Source: Yinghuangia sp051388915 (GTDB taxonomy: Bacteria > Actinomycetota > Actinomycetes > Streptomycetales > Streptomycetaceae). From it: a stretch of 64,000 nt of DNA. Both the position numbers and the translations under genes were made by a program. Positions 24,960 through 33,102 of this stretch are shown in pieces. Under the pieces are notes generated by a model that searched no databases, had not been told where the DNA came from, and saw only the letters and a program-made list of their open reading frames with translations. Position 1 is the stretch's first letter, and the number at the start of each line of letters is the position of its first letter. The stretch spans positions 372,001-436,000 of the forward strand of contig NZ_JBPKBH010000003.1 of NCBI RefSeq assembly GCF_051388915.1, written 5' to 3'.

Positions 24960-26849
24960 ATGGAAGAGCCGCGTCGCCTCGGCGACCGGTACGAGCTCGG
25001 CGCGGTCTTGGGCCGCGGCGGAATGGCCGAGGTGTACCTCGGCCGGGACATCCGTCTGGGCCGTACCGTCGCGGTGAAGACGCTCCGCGCCGACCTCGCC
25101 CGCGACCCCTCGTTCCAGGCACGGTTCCGGCGCGAGGCGCAGTCCGCCGCGTCGCTGAACCATCCGGCGATCGTCGCGGTGTACGACACCGGCGAGGACT
25201 ACATCAACGGGATCTCCATCCCGTACATCGTGATGGAGTACGTCGACGGGTCCACGCTGCGTGAGCTTCTTCACTCCGGCCGCCGCCTGCTGCCCGAGCG
25301 CGCGCTGGAGATGACCGCGGGCGTGCTCCAGGCCCTGGAGTACTCGCACCGCAACGGCATCATCCACCGCGACATCAAGCCCGCCAACGTGATGCTGACG
25401 CGGCAGGGCACGGTCAAGGTGATGGACTTCGGCATCGCGCGCGCCATGGCCGACAACGGCATGACGATGACGCAGACCGCCGCCGTCATCGGCACCGCGC
25501 AGTACCTCTCCCCCGAGCAGGCGCGCGGCGAGACCGTGGACGCGCGCTCGGACCTCTACTCCACCGGCTGCCTGCTGTACGAGCTGCTGACCGAACGCCC
25601 GCCGTTCGTCGGCGACTCGCCGGTCGCGGTGGCGTACCAGCACGTCCGCGAGGACCCGCTGCCGCCGAGCGCGTACGACCCCGAGGTCTCCCCGACCATC
25701 GATGCGATCGTGCTCAAGTCGCTGGCGAAGAACCCGGACAACCGCTACCAGAGCGCCGACGAGATGCGCGCCGACCTGGAGCGCGCGCTGCACGGCATGC
25801 CGGTGGCGGCACCCGCGGTGATGGCCCCGATGGAGGCGGCCACGCAGTATCTGCCGGCGACCCCGGGGCCGTCGACGCAGATGGCGCCGGCGTACTCCAC
25901 CTCGCCGCAGCACGGCCAGCACCAGTACGACCTGGACGACGACTACGACGACGACCCGCCCAAGCAGCGCGGCTGGGCCTGGGCGTTGCTCGCGATCGCG
26001 TGTGTGGCGGTCCTGGTGGCGGCGTTCTTCGTCGGCAAGACGCTGCTGGGCAGCGAGGGCGGCAAGGGCGACAAGGCCACCGTGCCGAACCTCGTCGGCA
26101 AGACCGAGCCGCAGGCGCGCGAGCTCGTCAAGAACGCCACGCTCCAGCTCACCGTGTCGCCGGAAGCAGAGGCGTGCGGCAAGCCCAAGGGCGAGATTTG
26201 CAGCCAGAACCCGCTGCCCGAGACGCAGGTCGCCAAGGACAGCCAGATCACCGTCAAGCTCTCCTCCGGCCCGCGCACCGGCAAGGTGCCGCTGCTGGTC
26301 GGCAAGAAGGAGGACGACGCGGTCAAGGCACTCAAGGACGCGGGCTTCGCCGAGCCGCGGGTCGACCGCAACCCCAACTTCGACTGCCCGCGCGAGACCG
26401 TCTGCGACACCGACCCGAAGGCGAACACCGAGGTCGAACTGACCACTGTGATCACCCTCAAGGTGAACAGCGGCAAACCGCAGGAGGAGGTGCCCCGGCT
26501 CATCGGCATGACCGAGTCGGAGGCCAAGGACAAGCTGAAGGACCTGGGCTTCAAGGCGCAGGTGCTCAAGGAGTACAGCGAGAAGCCGCAGGGCACGGTG
26601 ACCAAGCAGACGCCCGAGCCCGGCAACAAGTACGACAAGGGCACCACGATCACCATCACGGTGTCGCAGGGTGCCTCGCCGACCCCGACGCAGCCGACCA
26701 CGACGCCGACGACGCCCACCGGGCCGACCGGCGGGACGCCGACCGACACAGCGACGAACACGGGGTCGCCGAACGGCGGCCAGGGCGGCAACAACAAGCC
26801 CGGCGGCGGTGATTCGGACAACCCGTTCGACCCCCGCAACTGGGGCTAG
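24960..26849 (+). CDS. pknB: PASTA Ser/Thr protein kinase PknB
   Basis: ATG 24960 gives 629 aa. The kinase domain (about 9-280) shows LGRGGMAEVYLG, AVKTLRADL, HRDIKPANVML, DFGIARA and an activation loop with TMTQTAAVIGTAQYLSPEQ. A juxtamembrane linker leads to one membrane helix (WAWALLAIACVAVLVAAFF) and three extracellular PASTA repeats (starting VPNLVGKTE, VPLLVGKKE and VPRLIGMTE), which bind muropeptide or lipid II. S. coelicolor PknB is usually described with four repeats, so three is noteworthy. A Thr/Pro-rich tail follows. It should phosphorylate FhaA, FhaB and division proteins, countered by PstP. Confidence 0.96.
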   Translation: MEEPRRLGDRYELGAVLGRGGMAEVYLGRDIRLGRTVAVKTLRADLARDPSFQARFRREAQSAASLNHPAIVAVYDTGEDYINGISIPYIVMEYVDGSTLRELLHSGRRLLPERALEMTAGVLQALEYSHRNGIIHRDIKPANVMLTRQGTVKVMDFGIARAMADNGMTMTQTAAVIGTAQYLSPEQARGETVDARSDLYSTGCLLYELLTERPPFVGDSPVAVAYQHVREDPLPPSAYDPEVSPTIDAIVLKSLAKNPDNRYQSADEMRADLERALHGMPVAAPAVMAPMEAATQYLPATPGPSTQMAPAYSTSPQHGQHQYDLDDDYDDDPPKQRGWAWALLAIACVAVLVAAFFVGKTLLGSEGGKGDKATVPNLVGKTEPQARELVKNATLQLTVSPEAEACGKPKGEICSQNPLPETQVAKDSQITVKLSSGPRTGKVPLLVGKKEDDAVKALKDAGFAEPRVDRNPNFDCPRETVCDTDPKANTEVELTTVITLKVNSGKPQEEVPRLIGMTESEAKDKLKDLGFKAQVLKEYSEKPQGTVTKQTPEPGNKYDKGTTITITVSQGASPTPTQPTTTPTTPTGPTGGTPTDTATNTGSPNGGQGGNNKPGGGDSDNPFDPRNWG

Positions 26850-26870
26850 GCCGCTTTCGATCCAGGCAGA

Positions 26871-26914
26871 CGGTTGAGGGGCCCGTACCGGATTCGGTAC
26901 GGGCCCCTCAACCG
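26871..26914. terminator. perfect 20-bp-stem bidirectional terminator
   Basis: The arms 26871-26890 and 26895-26914 are exactly complementary around GATT. It lies 21 nt after the pknB stop, between the convergent kinase and sortase groups, so it can end transcription from both sides. The stem is far longer than chance would produce. Confidence 0.9.
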
Positions 26915-26983
26915 TGTTGCGGCGCTTGCGAGTCGGGCGCGGGGTGCGCCGCCACCAGGCAACGGCTCAGCGGTTCAACGGCT

Positions 26984-27049
26984 GCGGGTGAGCGGTTCAG
27001 CGGGTGAGTGGGTGAGCGGCCCTGCGGGTGAGCGCTCAGCGGGTGAGCG
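26984..27049. repeat. degenerate tandem copies of an 11-mer at the sortase 3' end
   Basis: GCGGGTGAGYG occurs four times, at 26984, 27000, 27024 and 27039, with 15-24 bp periodicity. The last copy encodes the final codons of the adjacent minus-strand sortase (Ala-Leu-Thr-Arg-stop). The array looks like slippage duplication of the gene end. Confidence 0.6.
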
Positions 27050-27827
27050 CCGCCGGGCGGAACCCCGGCTGCTTGTCCTCGGCCGCCGTCAGCGTGCCCC
27101 AGAAGACCATGCGGTTCTTGGACGTGAACTCCGGGTCGCACGTCGTCAGCGTGATGAGCTTCTGCCCTTCCGGCAGCCCCAACATCGGCGGATTCGGCGC
27201 CAGCACCGCGCCGTTGCTCGCCTTGGTGATGTACGGCCCCTTCACGATCCGGTACGTGTACCAGACGTTCTGGGTCTCGACCACCACGTGGTCGCCGACC
27301 TTCAGTTTGTTGAGGTACCGGAACGGCTCGCCGTGTCCGTTGCGGTGTCCGGCGATGCCGAAGTTTCCCTGCTCGCCGGGGCCGGTGTACGGCGCGTACG
27401 TGTAGTGCCCGACGCCCTGCGCGAGGGATTTGAGGCTGGTGCCCTCGACGATCGGCTTGTGGAAGTTCTTGCCCAGCCGCGGGATGTAGACGATCGCGAA
27501 GGCCTTCCCGCGGATCGTGCCGCCGCTGGTCGACGTGCCGTCCTCCTGGCCGTCCCCACCGACGGTGTCGGGCCCTTCGTCGGGTCCCAGGTACGGCGGC
27601 GGGCTCGCGTTCTCGGGCGGGTTCGCGACCGCGACGGGGGCGCTGTCGTCGTCCCACATGTCGTGCAGCTTCGAGACGTTCGACTCGGCCTTCTCCCGCG
27701 CCTCGATGTTGGTCCACCACAACTGGTGCACGCACAGGAGGAGACCGACGAGACCGAGGGTGAAGACGACCTCGGCAGTGCCGCGTATGACTTTGCGCAC
27801 GACGCCCATGGGCCGACAGCTTGGCAC
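27036..27827 (-). CDS. class E sortase (SrtE-type), copy 1
   Basis: GTG 27827 has GGGAG at 7-nt spacing; ATG 27809 is an alternative giving MGVVRKVIRG. The protein is about 263 aa, with an N-terminal membrane helix (VVFTLGLVGLLLCVHQLWW), an acidic/Pro linker and a sortase barrel. Catalytic residues are His in IAGHRNGHGEPF, Cys in LITLTTCDPEF and Arg in SKNRMVFWG. TLTTC and the CxPxxxxxxR spacing are class E features. It should cleave LAxTG signals and join proteins to peptidoglycan. Confidence 0.9.
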   Translation of the reverse strand: MPSCRPMGVVRKVIRGTAEVVFTLGLVGLLLCVHQLWWTNIEAREKAESNVSKLHDMWDDDSAPVAVANPPENASPPPYLGPDEGPDTVGGDGQEDGTSTSGGTIRGKAFAIVYIPRLGKNFHKPIVEGTSLKSLAQGVGHYTYAPYTGPGEQGNFGIAGHRNGHGEPFRYLNKLKVGDHVVVETQNVWYTYRIVKGPYITKASNGAVLAPNPPMLGLPEGQKLITLTTCDPEFTSKNRMVFWGTLTAAEDKQPGFRPAALTR

Positions 27828-27899
27828 AAGCAAGCTCCCGGGTCAGGCCCCGAACCGTGATCTATCGCCCGGCAGTTGCCGTTCGCTGACGATGTGTCA

Positions 27900-28919
27900 C
27901 TAAGTCTTCACCAATGCGTCGGGTTTGCCCTCGGAACGCGGCCGCTCCTCCTTCATCTCGCCCCACACGATGAGGCGGTACGTCGAGGCGCCGTCGGGCG
28001 TGCACGTGGTCAGCGTGATGTAGCGGCCCGCTTTCGTCTTCCCGCTCTGCTTGGGGATCGGGTCGATCACCGCGATGTTGCGCGGCGAGGTCTGCGCCAA
28101 CTGCGCATACACCGTATAGGTGTAGTACACGGTCGCCGTCTCGACGACGATCTCGTCGCCGGTCTTGAGCTTGTTGATGTAGCGGAACGGCTCGCCGTGT
28201 GTGTTGCGGTGGCCGGCGACCGCGAAGTTCCCCTGCTTGTCCCACGGCATCGCGGTCTTGGGGTTCGTGTAGTGCCCGGTGAGGCCCTTGTCCAGCACCT
28301 TGTACTTGTCGGTGCCCTGGGCGACCGGGACCTTGACCCCGAGCGACGGTATGTAGAGCAGGGCGAAGCCCTTGCCGGGCGCGAAGCCGTCGGGCTGGCG
28401 CGGGTCCGGCGCCGGGAGCTGCTCCTCGCCGGCCGCGGCCTGGTCCCACTGCTGCTGCAACTGGTCGGCCTTGCGCTCGGCGTTGCGGTCGCCGATGACG
28501 TTCGTCCACCACTTCGTGTAGACGACGAACAGCACGAGCACCAGGCCCAGCGTCATGGCGACCTCGCCGACCCCGGTTGCGACGCCGGTGATGACGCGCG
28601 AACGGGTGGACGGACGCGCTGCCTTGCGCCGCGCCGCGCGGCCCGCACCGGGCGGCAGCTCGGCCGCCGCGGCGCCGCGGGTGCCGGAGGACCGTGTACC
28701 GGCGCCGGCACGCCTGCGGGAGGACTTCTGCTGCTCCTGGAGGGCACGGCGGCGCGCCGCGCGGCCTCCGTCCGCCGGGGCGCCGGCGACGGGCACGACG
28801 GCGGTGCCGATCGCGGGGGTGCCGAGCGCCGGGGTGACGTCGCGCCGCGGCAGGTCCGCCGGGGAGACGACGGTGAGCTCGGCCGTGCGCTCGCGGAAGT
28901 CCGGGGCCGGGAAGTCCAC
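27900..28919 (-). CDS. class E sortase (SrtE-type), copy 2, with long basic N terminus
   Basis: The catalytic region shows VAGHRNTHGEPFRY, TLTTCTPDG and STYRLIVWGEM (His, Cys, Arg). A membrane helix (VAMTLGLVLVLFVVYTKWW) precedes it, and before that lies a cytoplasmic segment rich in Arg, Ala and Pro. The start is uncertain. GTG 28919 gives 339 aa, near the size of streptomycete SrtE. A GTG at 29222 has a better GGAGG site but would overlap pabA by about 200 nt. It is downstream of, and co-directional with, the pabA gene. Confidence 0.88.
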   Translation of the reverse strand: MDFPAPDFRERTAELTVVSPADLPRRDVTPALGTPAIGTAVVPVAGAPADGGRAARRRALQEQQKSSRRRAGAGTRSSGTRGAAAAELPPGAGRAARRKAARPSTRSRVITGVATGVGEVAMTLGLVLVLFVVYTKWWTNVIGDRNAERKADQLQQQWDQAAAGEEQLPAPDPRQPDGFAPGKGFALLYIPSLGVKVPVAQGTDKYKVLDKGLTGHYTNPKTAMPWDKQGNFAVAGHRNTHGEPFRYINKLKTGDEIVVETATVYYTYTVYAQLAQTSPRNIAVIDPIPKQSGKTKAGRYITLTTCTPDGASTYRLIVWGEMKEERPRSEGKPDALVKT

Positions 28920-29020
28920 GAGGGAGTCCGGGGCCGGGACATCCGCGGCGGGGAAGTCCGAGGCTGGGAGTACCGGGACGTCGTACGGGGGCCCCGGCGC
29001 GAGCTCGGGCGGCGGCCCGG

Positions 29021-29659
29021 CTATGCGACCGTCCCCGTCCTGCCCACCACCGGTGCCAGCCCGTCCGCGCGCCCGACGGCCCCGGGGTCGCCGCAGGTCG
29101 TCAGCCAGTTCGCCAGCATCCGGTGCCCGTCCTCCGTCAGGACCGACTCCGGGTGGAACTGCACGCCTTCGACCGGTAGGTCGCGATGACGGAGCCCCAT
29201 GATCACTCCGCTCCCGGTCCACCCCGTCACCTCCAATTCCGCCGGCACCGTGTCCGGGTCCACCGCGAGCGAGTGGTAGCGCGTCGCGGTGAACGGCGAC
29301 GGCAGCCCGGAGAAGACACCCGAGCCCTCGTGCTCGACCAAACTCGTCTTGCCGTGCAGAAGTTCCGGTGCCCGGCCAACCGTAGCCCCGTACGCGACGG
29401 CGATTGACTGCATGCCCAGGCAAACGCCGAAGACCGGCACCCGTCCGGCACCGTGCCGGACCATGTCGACGCAGACCCCGGCCTCCTCCGGCGTGCCCGG
29501 TCCCGGGGACAGCAGCACCCCGTCGTACTCCAGCGCGTCGTCAACCGTCACGGTGTCGTTGCGCCGTACGTCGCACGTCGCACCGAGCTGGTACAGGTAC
29601 TGGACCAGGTTGAAGACGAAGCTGTCGTAATTGTCCACGACAAGAATTCGGGCGGTCAT
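29021..29659 (-). CDS. pabA: glutamine amidotransferase subunit (PabA/TrpG)
   Basis: The 212-aa class I amidotransferase begins MTARILVVDNYDSFVFNLVQYL. It shows LLSPGPGTPEEAG, the catalytic cysteine in VFGVCLGMQSIAVAYG, and the His-Glu pair in VEGVQFHPESVL. It supplies ammonia to aminodeoxychorismate or anthranilate synthase. Because no synthase large subunit is adjacent, folate (pabA) and tryptophan (trpG) use cannot be separated. Its ATG overlaps the stop of the small membrane protein (ATGA). The same gene sits beside pknB in Mycobacterium and Streptomyces. Confidence 0.9.
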   Translation of the reverse strand: MTARILVVDNYDSFVFNLVQYLYQLGATCDVRRNDTVTVDDALEYDGVLLSPGPGTPEEAGVCVDMVRHGAGRVPVFGVCLGMQSIAVAYGATVGRAPELLHGKTSLVEHEGSGVFSGLPSPFTATRYHSLAVDPDTVPAELEVTGWTGSGVIMGLRHRDLPVEGVQFHPESVLTEDGHRMLANWLTTCGDPGAVGRADGLAPVVGRTGTVA

Positions 29660-29865
29660 CCGGGCAGCCCCGCGGGCGCGCCGGACGGCTGGACGTCCTC
29701 CACATTGCCCTGGTCGACGGTCACGTCGCTGAACGGGAGCATCGGCTCGGCCCACGGGAAGATCCAGTTGAACAGCGCGTACACGATCGCCATCACGAGG
29801 ACGAGGCTGATGGCGATGCGCACCCACACGTTGCCCGGCAGATGGCGCCAGATCCAGGCGTACAT
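29656..29865 (-). CDS. small single-pass membrane protein of the sortase/pabA operon
   Basis: The 69-aa protein starts MYAWIWRHLPG. One membrane helix (WVRIAISLVLVMAIVYALFNWIF) is followed by a short acidic tail with VTVDQGNVEDV. Its ATG overlaps the sortase stop (TGATG) and its stop overlaps pabA, so it is tightly coupled between the two. I recognise it as a conserved hypothetical of streptomycete genomes at this site. It may be a partner of the flanking sortases; function unknown. Confidence 0.8.
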   Translation of the reverse strand: MYAWIWRHLPGNVWVRIAISLVLVMAIVYALFNWIFPWAEPMLPFSDVTVDQGNVEDVQPSGAPAGLPG

Positions 29866-30596
29866 CAGGAGGCTCCCTTCAGCGCCGCGGGCTCGCCGGC
29901 GGACAGCGGCTGGACCGATTCGAGGTGGCCCCACACGATCAGGCGGTGCGAACTGCCGTACTCGGGCTCACAGGTGGTGAGCGTGATGTACTTGCCGGGC
30001 TTGTCGTAGCCCTTGACCGGGACGGGGGCGACGACGCCGGTGTCGTCGGGCAGCGTCTTGTACACGGCCTTGTTGTTGGTGCCGTTCACCACCGGCTTGT
30101 CGAGCGTGTAGACGTACCAGTTCACGGTGTCGTTGACGATCACCTTGTCGCCCACGCGCAGGTCCGGGAAGTCGATCATCGGGTCGCCGTACGTCTTGCG
30201 GTGCCCGGCGACCGCGAAGTTCCCGTCCTGCCCGGCCTTCGCCGAGCCGGTGTACCAGCCGAGGCCCTTCTTCAGGTCGTCGGTCCCGGTCCCGGCGAGG
30301 ACCGTCCACTTCCAGCCGGAGCCGAAGCGCGGGATGTACATCACCGCGAAGCTCTTGCCCTCCTCGTACGCCGGGGGCGGTCCGGGGGCCGGCGGAGCGG
30401 GCGGCTCGCCGACCGCCACCGGCGCCACGGGGGCGGCGAGGGTCTGCTTCATCTTCTTCTGGAGCTCGTCCAGTTCGTCGGCGCGCGCCTGGCGGGCGAG
30501 GACGCCGGTCCAGTACAGCTGGTAGACGACGAAGAGCAGGATGACGACACCGAGGGTGATGAACGCCTCGCCCAGCCCGCGGATCGCGGTACGCAC
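29865..30596 (-). CDS. class E sortase (SrtE-type), copy 3
   Basis: GTG 30596 follows GGGAG and gives 243 aa. A membrane helix (AFITLGVVILLFVVYQLYW), a charged helix with QARADELDELQKKMKQ and a Pro-rich hinge precede the barrel. Catalytic residues are His in VAGHRKTYGDPM, Cys in ITLTTCEPEYG and Arg in SSHRLIVWG. The HRK and DPM variations distinguish it from the other two copies (HRN, GEPF), hinting at different substrate or partner preference. It is first of a coupled group with the small membrane gene and pabA. Confidence 0.9.
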   Translation of the reverse strand: MRTAIRGLGEAFITLGVVILLFVVYQLYWTGVLARQARADELDELQKKMKQTLAAPVAPVAVGEPPAPPAPGPPPAYEEGKSFAVMYIPRFGSGWKWTVLAGTGTDDLKKGLGWYTGSAKAGQDGNFAVAGHRKTYGDPMIDFPDLRVGDKVIVNDTVNWYVYTLDKPVVNGTNNKAVYKTLPDDTGVVAPVPVKGYDKPGKYITLTTCEPEYGSSHRLIVWGHLESVQPLSAGEPAALKGAS

Positions 30597-30665
30597 GGTC
30601 TCCCGGCTCCCCTCTGCTGCCTCTGGTCAAGCTGCTCTGGTCTGTGGCTCTGTTGTTCGTGAAAC

Positions 30666-31463
30666 CTAGGAGACTTTCGCATACTGAAGGTCCAACGGGC
30701 CCGTGTACCCCGGAAGATTGAGCTGCGCACGGTCCTCCAGCTTGTAGCCGAGGCCGTAGGCGTCCACATAGGTCTTGTAGTTGTACACAGACTCGCTGTC
30801 GTCCAGGGCGAGGCGGAGCTTGTCCACATCGCCGATGGCGGAGATGACGTACGGCGGCGAGTAGACGCGGCCGTGCAGGATCAGCGTGTTGCCCACGCAC
30901 CGCACCGCGCTGGTCGCGACCAGCCGCTGGTCCATGATCTGCACTCCCTGCGCGCCGCCCGCCCACAGCGCGTTCACCACGCCCTGGATGTCCTGCTGGT
31001 GCACGACCAGGTCGTCGGCGGTCGGCGGCGGCGCCCCGTTGCGCGGCTCGGCGTCGGCCGGAGCGTCGGTCAGTGTGACGGTGAGCCCGGGCCCGGACAG
31101 CGGGGCGAGCCCGGCCGGACCGGTCAGCGCGTCCACGCGGGCCTGCGCCTCCGGGTCGTTCACCTGGGCCTTGCGCAGGTCCTCGACCTCCTGGCTCAGG
31201 TCGCTGACGTCGCGCTCGACGTCCACGTTGTGCTGGCCCTGCTTGCGGACGAGGTCGCGGTACTCCATCGCCTGGCTGTCGTTGCGCAGGTTCGAGCCGT
31301 GCGAGGTGTTCGCGCTGATCCAGAACAACAGGCCCGCCAGACCGAACACCACGAGGGCCAGGGTGCGGGGTACGATCGCTCGCCAGGCCGATCCGGAGCG
31401 GCCGGGATCAGATCCGGGTTCGGCGGCGCCGGGGCGCGGCGAGCTCACACCGGGCATACGCAC
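30666..31463 (-). CDS. DUF881 family membrane protein
   Basis: The protein is 265 aa from GTG 31463 (ATG 31457 is also possible). It has a cytoplasmic head, one membrane helix (LALVVFGLAGLLFWISANT), a coiled coil (about 75-105, DVERDVSDLSQEVEDLRK) and the DUF881 domain with GPGLTVTLTDAP, VVNALWAGGAQGVQIMDQRL and YVISAIGDVDKLRLAL. DUF881 proteins sit next to crgA and the pkn cluster in many actinobacteria and probably act in division or envelope assembly. No catalytic motif is evident. Confidence 0.88.
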   Translation of the reverse strand: MRMPGVSSPRPGAAEPGSDPGRSGSAWRAIVPRTLALVVFGLAGLLFWISANTSHGSNLRNDSQAMEYRDLVRKQGQHNVDVERDVSDLSQEVEDLRKAQVNDPEAQARVDALTGPAGLAPLSGPGLTVTLTDAPADAEPRNGAPPPTADDLVVHQQDIQGVVNALWAGGAQGVQIMDQRLVATSAVRCVGNTLILHGRVYSPPYVISAIGDVDKLRLALDDSESVYNYKTYVDAYGLGYKLEDRAQLNLPGYTGPLDLQYAKVS

Positions 31464-31624
31464 GTTGTCGTACCCTCCATCCGGACCTGACAGCGACTAC
31501 GCTAACCGACACGTCGCAGGCCGCGTCGCGTCCCTACACTCCCCGCCGACGGCAGGGGCGCCGAAGCCCGGTGCTAGGCGTCCGGAAGCAGTAGGCCAGG
31601 GCAGCATCGACAGGAGAGACTCTC

Positions 31625-31876
31625 GTGCCGAAGTCCCGGATTCGCAAGAAGTCCGACTTCACGCCGCCGCCGGACAAGAAGACGGCGATAAAGCTGGACA
31701 CGCGGCGGTGGATCGCGCCGTTCATGCTGGGCCTGTTCCTGGTCGGCCTGCTGTGGATCGTCGTCTACTACGTCACCAACGGCGACTTCCCGGTCGAGCA
31801 GATGGGCAACTGGAACATCGTGGTCGGCTTCGGCTTCATCGCCGCCGGCTTCGGTGTCTCCACTCAGTGGAAGTAG
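31625..31876 (+). CDS. crgA: cell division inhibitor CrgA
   Basis: GTG 31625 with GGAGAG upstream gives 83 aa, the family length. The basic head PKSRIRKKSDFTPPP is followed by two membrane helices (about 29-50 and 63-80), with the conserved WIAPFMLGLFLVGLLWIVVY and GNWNIVVGFGFIAAGFGVSTQWK. In Streptomyces CrgA delays FtsZ-ring assembly and sporulation septation; in mycobacteria it scaffolds FtsI and PBPs. Its place beside DUF881 and the pkn block is conserved. Confidence 0.96.
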   Translation: MPKSRIRKKSDFTPPPDKKTAIKLDTRRWIAPFMLGLFLVGLLWIVVYYVTNGDFPVEQMGNWNIVVGFGFIAAGFGVSTQWK

Positions 31877-32193
31877 CGCCGGGTCCCGGTTCCGGTCCCG
31901 CTCAGGCCCTGTGACGGCCCGGGCCGCGTCTCGCCGCGGGCCCGCCGCAGGGTCTGACAGCCGTGCCGACACATCAGGGTTCGGCAGGTCCGCGGGTCGG
32001 CGGCCGACGGGTCGCGCGGTGCGTGGACAGGCCTTTGTCCACCGCGGCATCCACAGAGTTATCCACAGTGGGGATAACCAGGCAGAGCCTGTGGATAACT
32101 CTAGCGCGCACGTCGCGCGCCGAAACCCCCCGGCACGCCCGCGACCTGCATTTCATCACGTCGGGTCATTAAGTATATGCTCAGTGTAACCGA
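31877..32193. other. 317-bp convergent intergenic region carrying DnaA boxes
   Basis: Between the convergent crgA and rhomboid stops no gene is supported. The first 140 bp are plain GC-rich sequence. The middle (32023-32098) holds a dense DnaA-box cluster described separately. The last 90 bp turn AT-rich and include AAGTATATGCTCAG. Confidence 0.6.
32023..32098. promoter_or_regulatory. DnaA-box cluster
   Basis: Two perfect TTATCCACA boxes lie at 32059-32067 (+) and 32090-32098 (-). Near matches are TTGTCCACC at 32035-32043 (8/9 to TTGTCCACA), TGGGGATAA at 32069-32077 (8/9, minus) and GCATCCACA at 32047-32055 (7/9). GTGGACA (32023-32029) with TGTCCAC (32036-32042) makes a dyad. Five or six boxes in 76 bp far exceeds chance in a GC-rich genome. 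Because the region is convergent, promoter control is unlikely and DnaA titration or origin regulation is more plausible. Confidence 0.75.
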
Positions 32194-33102
32194 TCAGGTG
32201 AGCTGAGATGTCCGCACCAGCACGACGCCCACCAGCACCGCGACGACCGCGCCCACCGACACCACCTGCGCGGCGAGGCGGTGGTTCTTCGGAGCGTGCA
32301 CCAGGCACACCGCCGTGACGGCACCGATGACCAGCCCGCCGATGTGCGCACGCCAGTCGATCCACCTGGTGTTCAGGAACGTGATCACCAGGTTCACCAC
32401 CAGCAGCGCGATCAGCGGACGCAGGTCCGCCTTCATGCGGTGGCCGACCACGATCGCCGCCCCGAACAACCCGAAGATCGCCCCGGACGCCCCCAGCGAC
32501 CCCTGGTTCTGCGCCGCGATCAGGTACGACGCGGCGGTGCCGCCGAACGCCGACACCAGGTACACCACCAGGAACCGGGTGCGCCCGAGCACCGCCTCCA
32601 GCGGCGGCCCCAGCACCCACAGGCTGACCATGTTGAACAGGATGTGCCACACCGCCTGGTGCAGGAACGCCGCGGTGAACAGCCGGTAGTACTGCCCCTC
32701 GGCGACGCCCGCCCAGTGGTTGTCGATGATCGCGCGGCCGACCAGCATGAGGCGGTCCACCACGTCGTCGCCGACCGCCAGCACCAGCACGAACACGGCC
32801 AGGTTGAGGCCGATCAGCGTCTTGGTGACGACCGCGTTCGTCCCGGTCCCGGGATCACGCCGGACGCGTGCGCCGGCGATCGTCCGGGCCTCGCGCACCG
32901 TCCGGCCGCCCTCGCGCACGCAGTCCGGGCACTGGAAGCCGACGGACGCGCTCACCATGCAGTCGGAGCACACCGGGCGTTCGCACCGGGTGCAGCGGAT
33001 GTGGGTCTCGCGACCGGGATGCCGGTAACAGACCGGCGGACCCGCCGGAGCCCGCTCGGGCTCGGCCGGTCCGGAGCCGTCGATGGGGTTCAACTGGGTC
33101 AA
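32194..33102 (-). CDS. rhomboid-family intramembrane serine protease with N-terminal zinc ribbon
   Basis: No ATG or GTG fits; TTG 33102, overlapping the cyclophilin stop (TTGA), is the likely start (302 aa). Residues about 24-65 form a Cys/His-rich ribbon (CYRHPGRETHIRCTRCERPVC, with CPDC later), then six or seven membrane helices. The catalytic serine is in GASGAIFGLFG and the histidine in WRAHIGGLVIG; HILFNMVSLWVLG is the L1/H2 signature. The protease cuts membrane proteins within the bilayer. A rhomboid at this point, next to ppiA, is conserved in actinobacteria. Confidence 0.9.
   Translation of the reverse strand: MTQLNPIDGSGPAEPERAPAGPPVCYRHPGRETHIRCTRCERPVCSDCMVSASVGFQCPDCVREGGRTVREARTIAGARVRRDPGTGTNAVVTKTLIGLNLAVFVLVLAVGDDVVDRLMLVGRAIIDNHWAGVAEGQYYRLFTAAFLHQAVWHILFNMVSLWVLGPPLEAVLGRTRFLVVYLVSAFGGTAASYLIAAQNQGSLGASGAIFGLFGAAIVVGHRMKADLRPLIALLVVNLVITFLNTRWIDWRAHIGGLVIGAVTAVCLVHAPKNHRLAAQVVSVGAVVAVLVGVVLVRTSQLT

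Noticed and set aside
28920..29423. Extension of sortase copy 2 through pabA from GTG 29222 or further
   Set aside because: It would overlap pabA by about 200 nt or more; the codon pattern there belongs to pabA. It is mentioned only as an alternative because of its good ribosome site.
32023..32098. Main replication origin
   Set aside because: oriC normally lies between dnaA and dnaN with many more boxes; neither gene is here. The cluster is small and convergent, so an accessory DnaA site fits better.
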